Assembly: GCA_016617855.1 (NCBI GenBank)
Contig: JAECUM010009444.1
Span: forward strand, 24,755 to 88,754
Direction: 5' to 3'
From: Megalonaias nervosa
Taxonomy: Eukaryota; Mollusca; Bivalvia; Unionida; Unionidae
DNA length: 64,000 bases
How positions within the stretch are numbered: position 1 is the first letter of the stretch; the number at the start of each line of letters is the position of its first letter. Positions 14,766 through 24,592 of this stretch are shown in pieces. The notes beneath the pieces were generated by a model, which was given only the letters and a program-made list of their open reading frames with translations, searched no databases and was not told where the DNA came from. Made by a program: the position numbers and the translations under genes.

Positions 14766-16614
14766 ATGGATGATACAACCATGCGAAATTTAATTATATC
14801 GCAATGGAACTGTAGGGGAATCAGAAGCAACGTCCCCGAACTCAAACATAAAATAAATGAACAAGTTCCAAAACCTTACATCATTTGTATTCAAGAGACA
14901 CATCTCCCGGAAAACCCAAATCACCTACCCACTATTCCAGGCTACTCACCTGGCTTTTTTAAAAATCGAACTAACGGGAAAAAGGGTGGGGGCCTCGCAA
15001 TATTCGTGAAAGAAATTCTACCAAACACTACCAATATTACAATTCCAACCATACCAGGTAGCAGCGAGACCTTCGAGCTCCAATCAATTACAGTCAACAT
15101 GGGAGCAAAAAACATTCAAATAATAAACATATACGACCCAGGAGGGAGTGAGAATCCCATAAATTTAACTACATACCAACAGCTCACTCAACATAATACT
15201 AAAAAGACACTGTTATCTGCGGGGATTTTAATGCTCACAATGAGCTGAGGAGGTGGGGGGGGATGGAAGAGATATAAGAGGTAAACTAATTGAAACATGG
15301 ACAACTGAATCCAATATGACCATACTTAACGTTGAGTCAAAGACAAGAATAAACCCAGAAAACGGTTCGCTCTCTGCCATCGACCTCACCATATCCTCGC
15401 CCGAGCTTGCACAGATGACTGATTGGAGGGTGGATCAAGCCAATACACTCGGCAGTGACCACTTCCCAATCGTCATCACCATGCAGATAGCAGTACAGTT
15501 AAACCCCATCATTAAGCAACCCAGGTGGCGGTATGACAAAGCTGATTGGCAAATATTCACAGACATCTTAACTAAGGTGAACACAAAACTATTAGAAAAC
15601 CCAAGATGTAAACAAATACTATGACAACATCATTTCCACCATACAAGAAGCAGCAGATAACAGCATTCCAAAATCAAGTGGGACCCAAATTAAACAAACA
15701 GTCCCATGGTGGAACGATAAATGTAAACTAGCCCATAGGGAGAAAAAGAAAGCTCTGAACAGATTTAAACACACAGTTAACTCCCTAGACTTCATTAACT
15801 AAAAGAATCAAGAAAAACAACTAAAACAAATAATTAAAGAAGCAAAAGAAAAATCTTGGCAAAATTTTTGCTGAAAACTAAACATCAAAACCAACTCAAA
15901 GCAAGTATGGGATAAAATTAAATCCATTAGGGGAAAAACAGTAAATAATACCCCTAAAATTACCGGAGCTAATACCAACCAAGAAAAAGCAGACAAGCTG
16001 GCCAGTCACTTCACCGACATGAGCAGCAATAAAAACCATATCGTAAAATTCCAACAACATAGGGCAAAAGTAGAAACACAATTCGAACACTTTTTCAAAG
16101 ATCTAGGTTCAAAATCATCAAACTTAAACAGCGACATCACGCTACATGAATGGGAAACAGCATTAAAGTCAAAAAATGAAACATCACCGGGAGAAGATCA
16201 AATTGGCTATACAATATATAAAAACCTCCCAGAAAACATAATAAAAGCTATACTTAAACTATTGAATATGATCTGGTCCAAGGGAAAAATACCAAATAAA
16301 TGGAAACCTGGTAAAGACCCGAATGACATTAACTCATATAGACCCATCTCCCTTACGAACAACATCTGTAAAATCATGGAAACCATTATCACCAAACGAG
16401 TAAAATACCATCTGGAAAGTAATAAACTATTCTCTGAAAACCAGTGCGGGTTCAGAAACAATAGCTCCACTACTGACCAACTAATTAGACTTGAAGCAGC
16501 CATCAAATTGGCATTTAGCAGTAAACGAAAATGTGATAGAAACTTAATTGCAGTCTTCCTCGACCTGGAAAAGGCGTTCGACCGAGTTTGGACCAAAGGC
16601 CTCATAGCAAAGCT
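14766..16614 (+). pseudogene. LINE copy 2 ORF2, N-terminal part (endonuclease and start of RT)
   Basis: Starts at the ATG at 14766. The APE-like endonuclease shows the WNCRG start motif, CIQETHL, and SDHFPIV near 15455. A TGA and a G-run at about 15244-15262 break the frame where copy 1 reads through. Reverse transcriptase motifs follow: SYRPISLTN, QCGFRNNSSTTDQL and DLEKAFDRVW, ending at the Lys-Leu codons where Polinton E1 is inserted (16614/16615). The remaining RT and RNase H lie after 32466. Confidence 0.88.
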
Positions 16615-16882
16615 AGCAGCAGTAGAGCTGAACAGACCACTTGGCTGAAACCTTATTTATAAAACATAAAGGTTCCTACAGGAGGCTGAAAAAAAAGGTC
16701 AATAACATAACCCGAACCTCCTAACTTTATTATTACCATATAGTTTGAAAAACGGATAATAAATCGTTTGGGTTAGTTCATTTCCGTTACTTTTTGTTGA
16801 CGTATTTTTTTTCTTCAGATTTTTATGCGATTTCGTTTACTCGCGGGTTACTCAATTTTTGTCGTTCAGCTCTACTGCTGCT
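16615..16882 (+). repeat. E1 left terminal inverted repeat
   Basis: 268 bp, about 96% identical by eye to the complement of 32198-32465. Its inner end (16864-16882) is the inverted copy of its own outer 19 bp, so the TIR is itself bounded by inverted termini. Confidence 0.95.
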
Positions 16883-16889
16883 ATGATTT

Positions 16890-17552
16890 TTATCCAAAAA
16901 TTATATCAAGTCCGTTGCGATATCTTGACCTTGGATCCTGTAAATTTATCGTTACAAAACCAAATGGAGCAGCTTGTGCTTTTGAAAAGAAATTTTTAAA
17001 TTTGTTCATGTCCATGTCGCCTGAACACCAAGTATAATAAATATTTTGCAGCGTATGATTATCTACTCCGTTGAACACAACTAAAACGTTACAATTATCT
17101 CTGATTACTTTTGGAATTTGTGTATAACGCTGTGTAACATAAATCACGTCTGTGTTTTTATGTCTACCTCGTGAAAATATTCTAGCTGGATTTGATTGTT
17201 TGTCCAGCATAACATCATCATACACTACTAAATTATTAATGAATCCATCTAGATCATCTACGGATGGCGCTTCATCAATATCAGTAATAAAGTCTATGAC
17301 ATTGTCTTCATATAACGATTTTGCGTTTTCATTAAAATCTTTAAGTACTTCGTAACATCGCTGCTCATCTACAGATGGCGCTACTAAATATAATTTATCC
17401 CACTTCAGCCATCGCATTATTAGATTAAGCAGTAATTGCGTCTTCCCACTTCCAGATGGGCCTATTATAATCATTCTGATAGAATTCGGAAGCGCTGGAT
17501 GGTGCTTTACTGGTTCTTGTTTTCGTGTTGCAGAAAAGTCAATTATATCCAT
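16890..17552 (-). CDS. A32/FtsK-HerA-type DNA packaging ATPase (E1)
   Basis: 220 residues, intact. The Walker A motif GPSGSGKTQ lies near residue 32 and the Walker B-like segment LVVYDDVM near residue 110. VIYVTQRYTQIPK follows, a sensor-like region typical of the poxvirus A32 / Polinton packaging ATPase group. The family pumps DNA into preformed capsids. The start codon at 17552 is only 9 bp from the divergent start of the PLA2 gene (17562), so the two likely share a compact bidirectional promoter (inferred). The stop lies 7 bp from the inner end of the left TIR. The E2 copy at 59865-60537 is a pseudogene. Confidence 0.93.
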   Translation of the reverse strand: MDIIDFSATRKQEPVKHHPALPNSIRMIIIGPSGSGKTQLLLNLIMRWLKWDKLYLVAPSVDEQRCYEVLKDFNENAKSLYEDNVIDFITDIDEAPSVDDLDGFINNLVVYDDVMLDKQSNPARIFSRGRHKNTDVIYVTQRYTQIPKVIRDNCNVLVVFNGVDNHTLQNIYYTWCSGDMDMNKFKNFFSKAQAAPFGFVTINLQDPRSRYRNGLDIIFG

Positions 17553-17561
17553 ATAATAAAT

Positions 17562-18065
17562 ATGATTCTATATTGTGTTCGATGCAGAGCACCTACCGAT
17601 ACTACTGAATTAACGACAATAACAACAAAAAATAAAAGACGAGCACTTACAGGTAAGTGTGTGAAATGTGGCACCAAGAAATATAAATTTATTCCAACAA
17701 AGACAGGTGGGGGTGATATCGCTGCTTCGTTAGGAAAATTACCAGGAACTCCATGGGCTAAATATCCCGGTGAGAAACATTTATCCGGATATAATTATTG
17801 TGGTCCTGGAACTCGTCTTGATATCCGACTTGATGATCAAGATCAACCAAAACCAGGAGAGTATCCAGTAAATAAGATTGATCAAGCGTGTTACGTTCAT
17901 GATGTCGCGTATAAAAGTAAGGATTTGCAACACCGACATCTCGCCGATGTGAAATTGATTCACGCGTTAAATGCTATACCTAATAAATCTCTCAGAGAAA
18001 AATTAGCTAGTTTTCTAGTAAAAACTGCTATGAAAGGTAAACTAGTGTTAGGGGCTGGCAATTAA
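17562..18065 (+). CDS. Phospholipase A2 domain protein with N-terminal zinc ribbon (E1)
   Basis: About 167 residues from the ATG at 17562; an earlier in-frame ATG at 17436 would overlap the ATPase and is unlikely. The N-terminus has two CxxC pairs (CVRC and CVKC), resembling the small zinc ribbon (DUF5679-like) found in Polintons and large DNA viruses. The PLA2 core shows the calcium-loop motif YNYCGPGT near residue 84 and the catalytic CYVHDVAYK, with His-Asp preserved. Parvovirus capsid PLA2 domains use the same motifs to breach endosomal membranes during entry, so an entry role is inferred. A PLVLGAG-like Gly-rich end closes the protein. The E2 copy is broken. Confidence 0.88.
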   Translation: MILYCVRCRAPTDTTELTTITTKNKRRALTGKCVKCGTKKYKFIPTKTGGGDIAASLGKLPGTPWAKYPGEKHLSGYNYCGPGTRLDIRLDDQDQPKPGEYPVNKIDQACYVHDVAYKSKDLQHRHLADVKLIHALNAIPNKSLREKLASFLVKTAMKGKLVLGAGN

Positions 18066-18082
18066 ATTATATAACTATCATA

Positions 18083-19056
18083 ATGGAATCTGTTTATTAT
18101 TCCCCGAGAGGATTTTGGAGAGGTAAAGCAGCGATTAGTAAACTCGCCGAAGCAGCAAAAGGTTCACGTGATGTCGCTGCATCATGGTTAGCACGACAGG
18201 CAATATGGCAAATCTTCCTAAGTCCACCTAAAGGAATTCATTACGCGCATTTTGATGTTAGTGTCCCTAATGAAGTTCATCAAGCAGATATTTTGTTTTT
18301 ACCACACGTTACTATTAAAACACGTGGACGAAAATCACGCACGTACAAATACGTGTTAACTGTCGTTGACGTTGCGAGTAGATATAAAGAAGCGGAGCCA
18401 TTATCAACAAAGACAACATCTGAAGTTGCATCTGCGTTTGAGCGCATTTATCAACGTGGTGGTCTACGATGGCCACGGTTATTACAAGTTGATCCCGATA
18501 AAGAATTTCTTGGAGTAGTATCATCGTTGATGAACAAGCACAACGTTAAAATCAGACGAGGACATACTGAAATTCATCGTGATCAGGCAATTGTTGAACG
18601 ATTTAATAGAACACTTGCTGAGCGGTTATTCGGATACCAATATGCAAAGGAAATATCTACTGACTTCAAAGATAGATCTCGTGAATGGGTTGCAAGATTA
18701 CCGAGTGTGATAGCTGCGTTGAATAATGAAATTACTCGTGCAACTTCCATGAAACCTTCTAATGCGATCAAAAAAAATATATACCAATACAACGACGTGA
18801 ATCTTTCTCTCAACCAGTATTAGGTAATGTTACAGTTAGATATTTATATGAACCTGGCGAACTTGAAGGTGGTAAAAAAAGAGCAACCGATCCTATCTGG
18901 AGCGTGACTACACATAAAATTTCTAGCGTGGTTAGATCCACTGGTAGACCTCCAATATACAGACTAGATTCTACAGCCCCTCAACGTGGATTTGTACGTG
19001 AACAATTGCAAATAATTCCTACAGATACACAATTACCACCAAGCTCAATTCTGTAA
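18083..19056 (+). CDS. Retroviral-type (rve/DDE) integrase of Polinton E1, C-terminal frameshift
   Basis: Frame from the ATG at 18083 to a stop at 18823, then a one-base shift in the A8 run at 18770-18777 continues the similarity to a stop at 19054-19056. The N-terminal helix region starts YSPRGFWRG. The catalytic core has DDE residues in HQADILFL, LLQVDPDKEF and QAIVERFNRTLAERL. After the shift, a chromo/SH3-like tail contains VTVRYLYEPGELEGGKKR. Length about 323 residues when both parts are counted, usual for the family. It would join the element ends to target DNA and make the 6-bp duplication. E2 has the homologous reading without this A-run problem but with other stops. Confidence 0.92.
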
Positions 19057-19290
19057 ACGCCCAGAGCCTCGACGTCGATTACATTCAAGACAAGTCAGCA
19101 TCACATTATCACGTATATGACCGAGATCACTATTAATTCTGTCTACGGTAAATTGTCTTGGATTATTATTCGAATACTGCCATAACATATTACAGTTGCA
19201 ACTTGCGCAATGATTATTTTGTAGTTGTTTTAATTTTATAATAAATTCAGTATCAAGATCAAAATCACGTTTATTTTTTTTTTTTGTCAC
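19045..19290 (-). CDS. HNH endonuclease module downstream of the helicase (E1)
   Basis: About 80 residues with CASCNCNM, then FTVDRINSDLGHIRDNVMLT and CLECNRRRG, an HNH fold with two CxxC pairs as zinc ligands and the D-R-I...N...N core. No ATG precedes it. The frame is entered from the helicase frame across a T12 (A12 on the coding strand) run at 19274-19285, so it is probably the C-terminal domain of the polymerase-helicase protein rather than a separate gene. E2 keeps the same remnant in the same place (about 58125-58350). Its stop overlaps the integrase 3' end by 12 bp, convergently. Confidence 0.8.
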   Translation of the reverse strand: MTKKKNKRDFDLDTEFIIKLKQLQNNHCASCNCNMLWQYSNNNPRQFTVDRINSDLGHIRDNVMLTCLECNRRRGSGRLQN

Positions 19291-22200
19291 ACTTTTTATA
19301 GCTGACTAATTTTTTATTGATATCGATATTGTTAGCGATTTCTTCAGTTATTACGTAATCTACAATAACTCTACGCAGTTGCGATATTCTCCTGACTCGA
19401 GATACGGCGAGATAGACTAAATTCGACCATTCGATCCGATCATCTGCAATCCAGATTTTAGTATCAGTTATAGTTAATCCCTGTGACGAGTGAATCGTTA
19501 TAGCGTATCCTAACGTCCATGGCGATTTATTCATACTCAGCGCATTCTCAACGACATTAATATCGACTAAAATAATATCATTCAAGACAAGATTCTGTAT
19601 CCTTGGTGGAACCAAGGCACCAGGAATTTCAACATCAATATTCTGTCGTCGAGTATCTGGGGGGCGATAACATAATGGTACAGGTAGATCTGAAAACTTT
19701 TCTTTATGTAACGTAAATAATTTATCCTGTAGTTCATCACGAACTATCTTTCTACTCGCGACTATTAAATCAGCGGGATTCCATAAAGTCCAAAATTCAT
19801 TCATAGAAGTCTCTGGAATTACTCCTCGCATTATCTCACATTGTACTCTGTCTGGCTGAAGTCTGATTAATTTTTAAATTCCTTCAGCGGTTCATCAATA
19901 GCTCTATGGTCATCATTTATTTCTTCATAATAATCTACGTTATTCTTCAGCCATTCATGTGGAGACTGTCCAACAAAGGGTGGTGGTTGACCATTATCGC
20001 CGCACATAATCACAGCAGTATTCTTTAGTAACAACCAATCAATAAATGTTTTTTGTGTTTCTAACGACACCGAGCATATCTCGTCCCATATAATATATTT
20101 AGGTATATACTTCTCACCCATTCGTTCAGGAGTCCATGTGTCTCCACACCATCTAAAGAAACTGTGATAAGTACACGATTTTACTCCTCGTTGCTTTATT
20201 TCTCTGGCGAGTTTGTGCGTCGGTGTTAAAACAATCATATCTGATGTATTATTTAATAAATTAATTACACGAGTTGTTTTACCTGAACCACCACACCCAT
20301 TAAGATAAACGGTTTTATGTCTAGATACAGGATCGTACACAGATGGTGCAGATGATTTTAATATTTGATTATTATTTTTGTAATATGTCTCCGCAATTTC
20401 AACATCTGCAGATTCAGAATAACTAAGTATATTCTCTTGTTTTATTCTCCATGTTCCCCATTCACCATTACCGAGTTTTAATAAATCTTTATATTTTTTA
20501 TGTACATAAAATGAATCCGTAGCGACTCTGACGGCGTAACGGGGAAATTTATTTATCATCGATAGTAGATTTATCGAAACGTACGCTAACATCGAAGATC
20601 TTAAATGAGTAAACTGCTGTGACTCGCCATCAAGATAACTCACAATTGTACCTAGTTTGGTTCCATCTGACAAATAAGCATTACATCTGTTTATAAACGT
20701 ATTTTTCTCCGTTGTATAAGCGATTATAACATCTAGTTCAGCATCATCCATAATCAATCTTGTACAGTGCCGTTTATAATCGTATGAACCACCTTGAGTA
20801 AATTTACCGATTATCTTTCTACCAAGATCCTTTGCAAATTTTTCATCATGCTCGTTCCTGCATTTATTTATTTTAATAATATAATCTTCATCAATATCAG
20901 GGAATTCTTTCCTGGTATCATCGATATTAAATCTGTCCGGTTCTGGTAACCAAACTTGCTTCTGTGAATTATACGATATAATCGCTTCAGTTACTCTCAA
21001 CGATATTAAAAATCCAACATCAAGCATATATCGCAATAGTACTATTGGAACCCAATATTTTTCTGAAAAATGTCTTCCAAACCAAGCATAAGTAATCGGA
21101 TGGAGATTTTCTGCAAACTCGAATAATTCTACATGAGCAAATCCGGTTAAGTCAAAATCTGGTAAATGTCCGTTTATCGCAACCCTGGTCATGTCATGTG
21201 TAGGATGTCCGAATCTCTTAAAGTATTTAGAACATACTCCATATCCAAGAAAACTCCCAGGATAACACGCTACCATATCAACCGAGATAACATCACTATG
21301 GTTGTATTTGGTGTTCCATAATCCACCGTGACCATATTCTACACAGCTTTTCTTGACATTTTCAAGGAATTCCGATCGTGTTGGTTTCCATAAATTTTTT
21401 TCCTGAGCGAAGTGAGCCGCTACAGATGGAACTGTAAAACAATTATTTAATAATTGTCTAATTTTGACATGGTCTGAAGTATATTCACTCCAAAGGCGCT
21501 GCGCAAGATGTTCCATTTCTACATTAAGAGATTCTGTACGGTAAATATCACCATTAGGCCGTACAAACTGATCGTAATGATCATATTCCGAACTCTGAAA
21601 TAACCAAACGGATACAGGGTCACTTTTGCTGATATTTTTAATAAAATCAAAGATGTCACCGGTATAAAATTTAACCATTCTATCTCGTGGAAATATTGTT
21701 ACTGCTGAGGTCCATGCGTGCGAATTATGATCAATAATATCTATCGGAGCTCCTCTTGATTTGTATTTCGATTTATATAAAATCTCTCCTGTCAGCGTTT
21801 TTACTGTTATTGGGAATTTTAATTTTTTTCTAGCTCAGCGACATCTTTGATAGACGCTCCGGTATCTTTAACCGACTCTGCCCATGTGTTTATTTTTTTA
21901 CGTCTTAAATCAGTTAAACCATTACCACGTATCGCGTTTATGAAATGTTCTGTAACTCGTTCAGCTACGCAGTTTATTCTTGATATTTTCATCGGTTTGA
22001 GATCCGCAACATTAGGTTTATCATTCAGCGGAAATATTCCATATACAACTGCAGTTGCTGGATAACTTTGTATATAGTAAGGTTTGTCAACACCGGTTAG
22101 TATTCCGGGATTAGATTTATTACTCAAAAGAACAATATTACCCCGGACTGCACACGGACTGGATCACGCTTATCACGAATAATCCAAATATCTTCTTCTG

Positions 22201-22489
22201 TATTTACAATAAATTTTATTAAAATAAAATATTTTTGATTGTCAAGGTGATTAATAATTACTTTTCCTCGTTTGTCGTTCATCATATTAGTAACATTTCC
22301 AACTCTGAATGTTGACCATGCATGAACTGCACCATCGTCACGAAATTCCTTTTTTGCTTCACGAATACGTTCGGTTACATCCTCATCCGTTAATGCCAGA
22401 TCTTGCATCGAAGTACTAAATTTATATTCTGATAGTCTGTCAAGATCGAATCTAGCAGGGGAAGGTTCAATAACGGATAATTCCTCCAT
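19271..22489 (-). CDS. Family-B DNA polymerase fused to SF1 helicase (E1), three frame breaks
   Basis: One long gene readable in four pieces: 22489-22124, 22127-21819, about 21820-19867 and 19860-19271. Breaks fall at a G4 run (22141-22144), an A7 run (21823-21829) and an A5 run (19871-19875). Polymerase motif A is SVDMVACYPGSFLG, motif B is LGRKIIGKFTQGG and motif C is VRVATDSFYV. Then comes an SF1 helicase: Walker A GCGGSGKTT, Walker B IIWDEICSVS, motif III MCGDNGQPPPF, motif V AITIHSSQGLT and motif VI VYLAVSRVRR. I could not identify exonuclease motifs. With the HNH part the total is about 1,150 residues. It would replicate the element. The helicase fusion is unlike the usual Polinton PolB. 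Confidence 0.88.
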
Positions 22490-22517
22490 ATTATAATTAG
22501 GGCAAGTATATATTTAA

Positions 22518-22832
22518 TTGAACATTAATCTTTTGTATATGATTCAACCAAATCAATGCCACTGGTTAAAAATCGGTTATACTTCTCCGTGTAACAGAAC
22601 ATGCGTGACTGAATACTGTAGTTATCATATGCAATGTGTCAGAAATGGAAGTCTAGGACCAAAACCGTGTATTGTGTGTAGTGCTGGAGTGCGAGGAAAA
22701 ACTCAATTGTGCGCGCAATGCGGTGGTAAAAAGTACAGAGAGTTGAAACGATATTATGATAAAAAATATAACGCTGACTCTCCCATAAAAACCGAAGAAG
22801 ATTATTTGGCTAGATTTTCAAAAAAAAAATAA
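22518..22832 (+). CDS. Small Cys-rich, probably zinc-binding protein (E1)
   Basis: Up to 104 residues; the ATG at 22539 gives 97 and may be the true start because it begins the Cys-rich part sooner. Paired cysteines and histidines occur as PCNRTCVTEYCSYHMQC, then PCIVCSAG and LCAQCGGKKY, enough for two or three zinc sites, followed by a basic Lys/Tyr-rich stretch and an acidic turn. I do not recognise a named family. It lies divergently 28 bp from the polymerase start and 30 bp before the homing endonuclease, in a block missing from E2. A DNA-binding or regulatory role is only a guess. Confidence 0.65.
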   Translation: MNINLLYMIQPNQCHWLKIGYTSPCNRTCVTEYCSYHMQCVRNGSLGPKPCIVCSAGVRGKTQLCAQCGGKKYRELKRYYDKKYNADSPIKTEEDYLARFSKKK

Positions 22833-22862
22833 TGATTTAAACAAATAGTATTATGTATATAA

Positions 22863-23360
22863 ATGGAACAAAACGAATTTGTGTCACATCCAATCATTAC
22901 TAACTATGAAGCATCTCGAGAAGGTGTGATTAGAAACTGCAGGTTGAAAAAACCAGTCGGTAGTCTTAATAATACTGGTTATTTTATATTTACTGCTGGA
23001 AAAAATAAATATTTATCACATACATTTACCTACGAGTGTTATTTTGGAATAATCAAAGATGGATATGTAGTTGATCACATCAATGGTGATAAGCTTGATA
23101 ATTCGATTTCCAATTTACGAGTTACTACACAGAGTCAAAATTGTAAATTCGGAAACACAGGAAGGTGTAAATTATACAGAAAGAGAGCTATTAAATCAGT
23201 GAATACAGAAACTGGGGAGGAAATTAGTTTTGAATCAATTAATTCTGCTGCCAAATATTTTGACATAGTACCACCTTCAGTACAATACGCGGCAGAAAAT
23301 ATACAGAAATCTGTCTTTTCCAAAAGATTTTTGCAAAAAATTAGGTTTCAATACGTTTAG
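22863..23360 (+). CDS. HNH homing-type endonuclease with NUMOD-like DNA-binding parts (E1)
   Basis: 165 residues, intact. The N-terminal third resembles NUMOD4 (start with ITNYEASREGVIRN). An HNH_3-type core follows: YVVDHINGDKLDNSISNLRV at about residues 60-80, with VTTQSQNC after it. The C-terminal third has a NUMOD1-like segment SINSAAKYFDIVPPSVQYA. This layout is typical of freestanding phage and giant-virus homing endonucleases, which nick specific DNA sites and spread themselves. In an animal Polinton it is an accessory, probably acquired, gene. It lies between the Cys-rich gene and a minus-strand gene, and E2 has nothing like it. Confidence 0.85.
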   Translation: MEQNEFVSHPIITNYEASREGVIRNCRLKKPVGSLNNTGYFIFTAGKNKYLSHTFTYECYFGIIKDGYVVDHINGDKLDNSISNLRVTTQSQNCKFGNTGRCKLYRKRAIKSVNTETGEEISFESINSAAKYFDIVPPSVQYAAENIQKSVFSKRFLQKIRFQYV

Positions 23361-23510
23361 TCTACCGTATTTTTAATATTACCAAATGATTTAGCGCTCC
23401 GTCAAGCATAATTATTGTAGTTATCCGTTTTATACGAATTAATGTCAAAAGTTATCCTGATTGTCTATACTTGTCAAATATGTGTAGGTTGTATTATACT
23501 AAGTAGAATG

Positions 23511-23966
23511 TCAATTTTCCCAAGGATTTTGTTTAGCCATAATTACAGTCACTGACTCTGTCAGGGGTCCACCTTCATCGTCGCTGCTCTCAGCGTCATT
23601 ATCATTTTTGACAGAATCAGATAGCATAATCTTTCTTAATTGCATTACACGATTATCCACGATCTTTTTTCTTTTGTACTCGTGAGACAGTTCGGATTTA
23701 ATATTTTCGATCGAACGTGCAAGAGGTGCAAATAGCTTTACCTGATTGTCGTTTACTATAGCTAGTGATTCAAGCATAGCTTGATAAATTAATTTTATAA
23801 ATCTGTAGTTTGAAGGTAGTGTATATTTATTATCAAATTTTCTTTGTTGCAGTAATTCAAAATCACACATAATTTTCTGAGGGTCGAGATTATCAGATAT
23901 TTTTATTCCGTTATGTTTTAGTTTTTTAATAGCAGAAATAATATCATTAATGTTTTCTTGGTTCAT
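23511..23966 (-). CDS. Uncharacterised E1 protein with acidic tail
   Basis: 151 residues from the ATG at 23966; upstream in-frame codons to 24068 are AT-rich and run into the minisatellite, so the internal start is preferred. The sequence is helical and charged, with a KRKK cluster near residue 105 and an acidic NDNDAESSDDEGG near residue 125. No family is recognised. A short remnant resembling its first 16 residues (ending AEIKKLKD) appears in E2 at about 55255, between the homologues of its neighbours. This suggests the gene was ancestral and lost from E2. The role is unknown. Confidence 0.55.
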   Translation of the reverse strand: MNQENINDIISAIKKLKHNGIKISDNLDPQKIMCDFELLQQRKFDNKYTLPSNYRFIKLIYQAMLESLAIVNDNQVKLFAPLARSIENIKSELSHEYKRKKIVDNRVMQLRKIMLSDSVKNDNDAESSDDEGGPLTESVTVIMAKQNPWEN

Positions 23967-24049
23967 TATATATATATTTATATATTTAATATTAAAAAAA
24001 ATATTAGCTCCCAATGACTTCTTTTTTGTCAGGGAGCTGTTTTGTGTGT

Positions 24050-24470
24050 GATATATGGTTATATACAATGAAGATAATGGTTATATACAATGAAGGTGAT
24101 TATATGGTTATATACAATGATGATAATGGTTATATACAATGATGATAATGGTTATATACAATGATGATATATGGTTATATACAATGAAGATGATAATGGG
24201 TATATACAATGATGATAATGGTTATATACAATGATGATATATGGTTATACACAATGATGATATATGGTTATATACAATGAAGATGATGGTTATATACAAT
24301 GAAGGTGATGGCTATATACAATGATGATATATGGTTATATACAATGATGATAATGGTTATATACAATGAAGGTGATGGCTATATACAATGATGATATATG
24401 GTTATATACAATGATGATAATGGTTATATACAATGACGATTCTATGAACATGAAATATATACAATGGTGA
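24050..24470. repeat. E1 internal minisatellite, unit about 22-24 bp
   Basis: About 17 imperfect copies of ATGGTTATATACAATGATGA with variants (GAAGATGAT, GAAGGTGAT). Non-coding. It sits between the early-type genes and the virion gene cluster of E1 and is absent from E2. Confidence 0.95.
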
Positions 24471-24494
24471 TGACGAGGGAATCTTGTCTACGTC

Positions 24495-24592
24495 CAACAG
24501 ATTTTGTACACTCTCCCCCCATACAAAACCCCGGGAGTGTAAAAGGTACACCCCTCGAGGGTGTATGATAGGAGAGTGTATTTTGTCTGTTG
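24495..24592. other. Large imperfect palindrome in E1
   Basis: CAACAGATTTTGTACACTCTCC (24495-24516) faces its near-complement at 24571-24592. Inside the loop GTACACCC/GGGTGTA forms a second small hairpin around CTCGAG. It follows the minisatellite directly. Possible roles are an origin, terminator or regulatory cruciform (inference). Confidence 0.7.

Larger units (their letters stand above)
11483..16614 (+). mobile_element. LINE copy 2, 5' part (interrupted by Polinton E1)
   Basis: 5' portion of a second I-like element: a 5' UTR with two 180-bp monomers, ORF1 (about 12390-14479) and ORF2 from 14766 into the reverse transcriptase. The sequence stops at AAGCT (16610-16614), where Polinton E1 begins. 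It resumes at 32466 with the same AAGCT and the same reading frame. The start of the element is uncertain and may lie between 11490 and 11930. Confidence 0.88.

Noticed and set aside
17436..17561. Upstream extension of the PLA2 gene
   Set aside because: It would overlap the ATPase gene and E2 begins at the later ATG.
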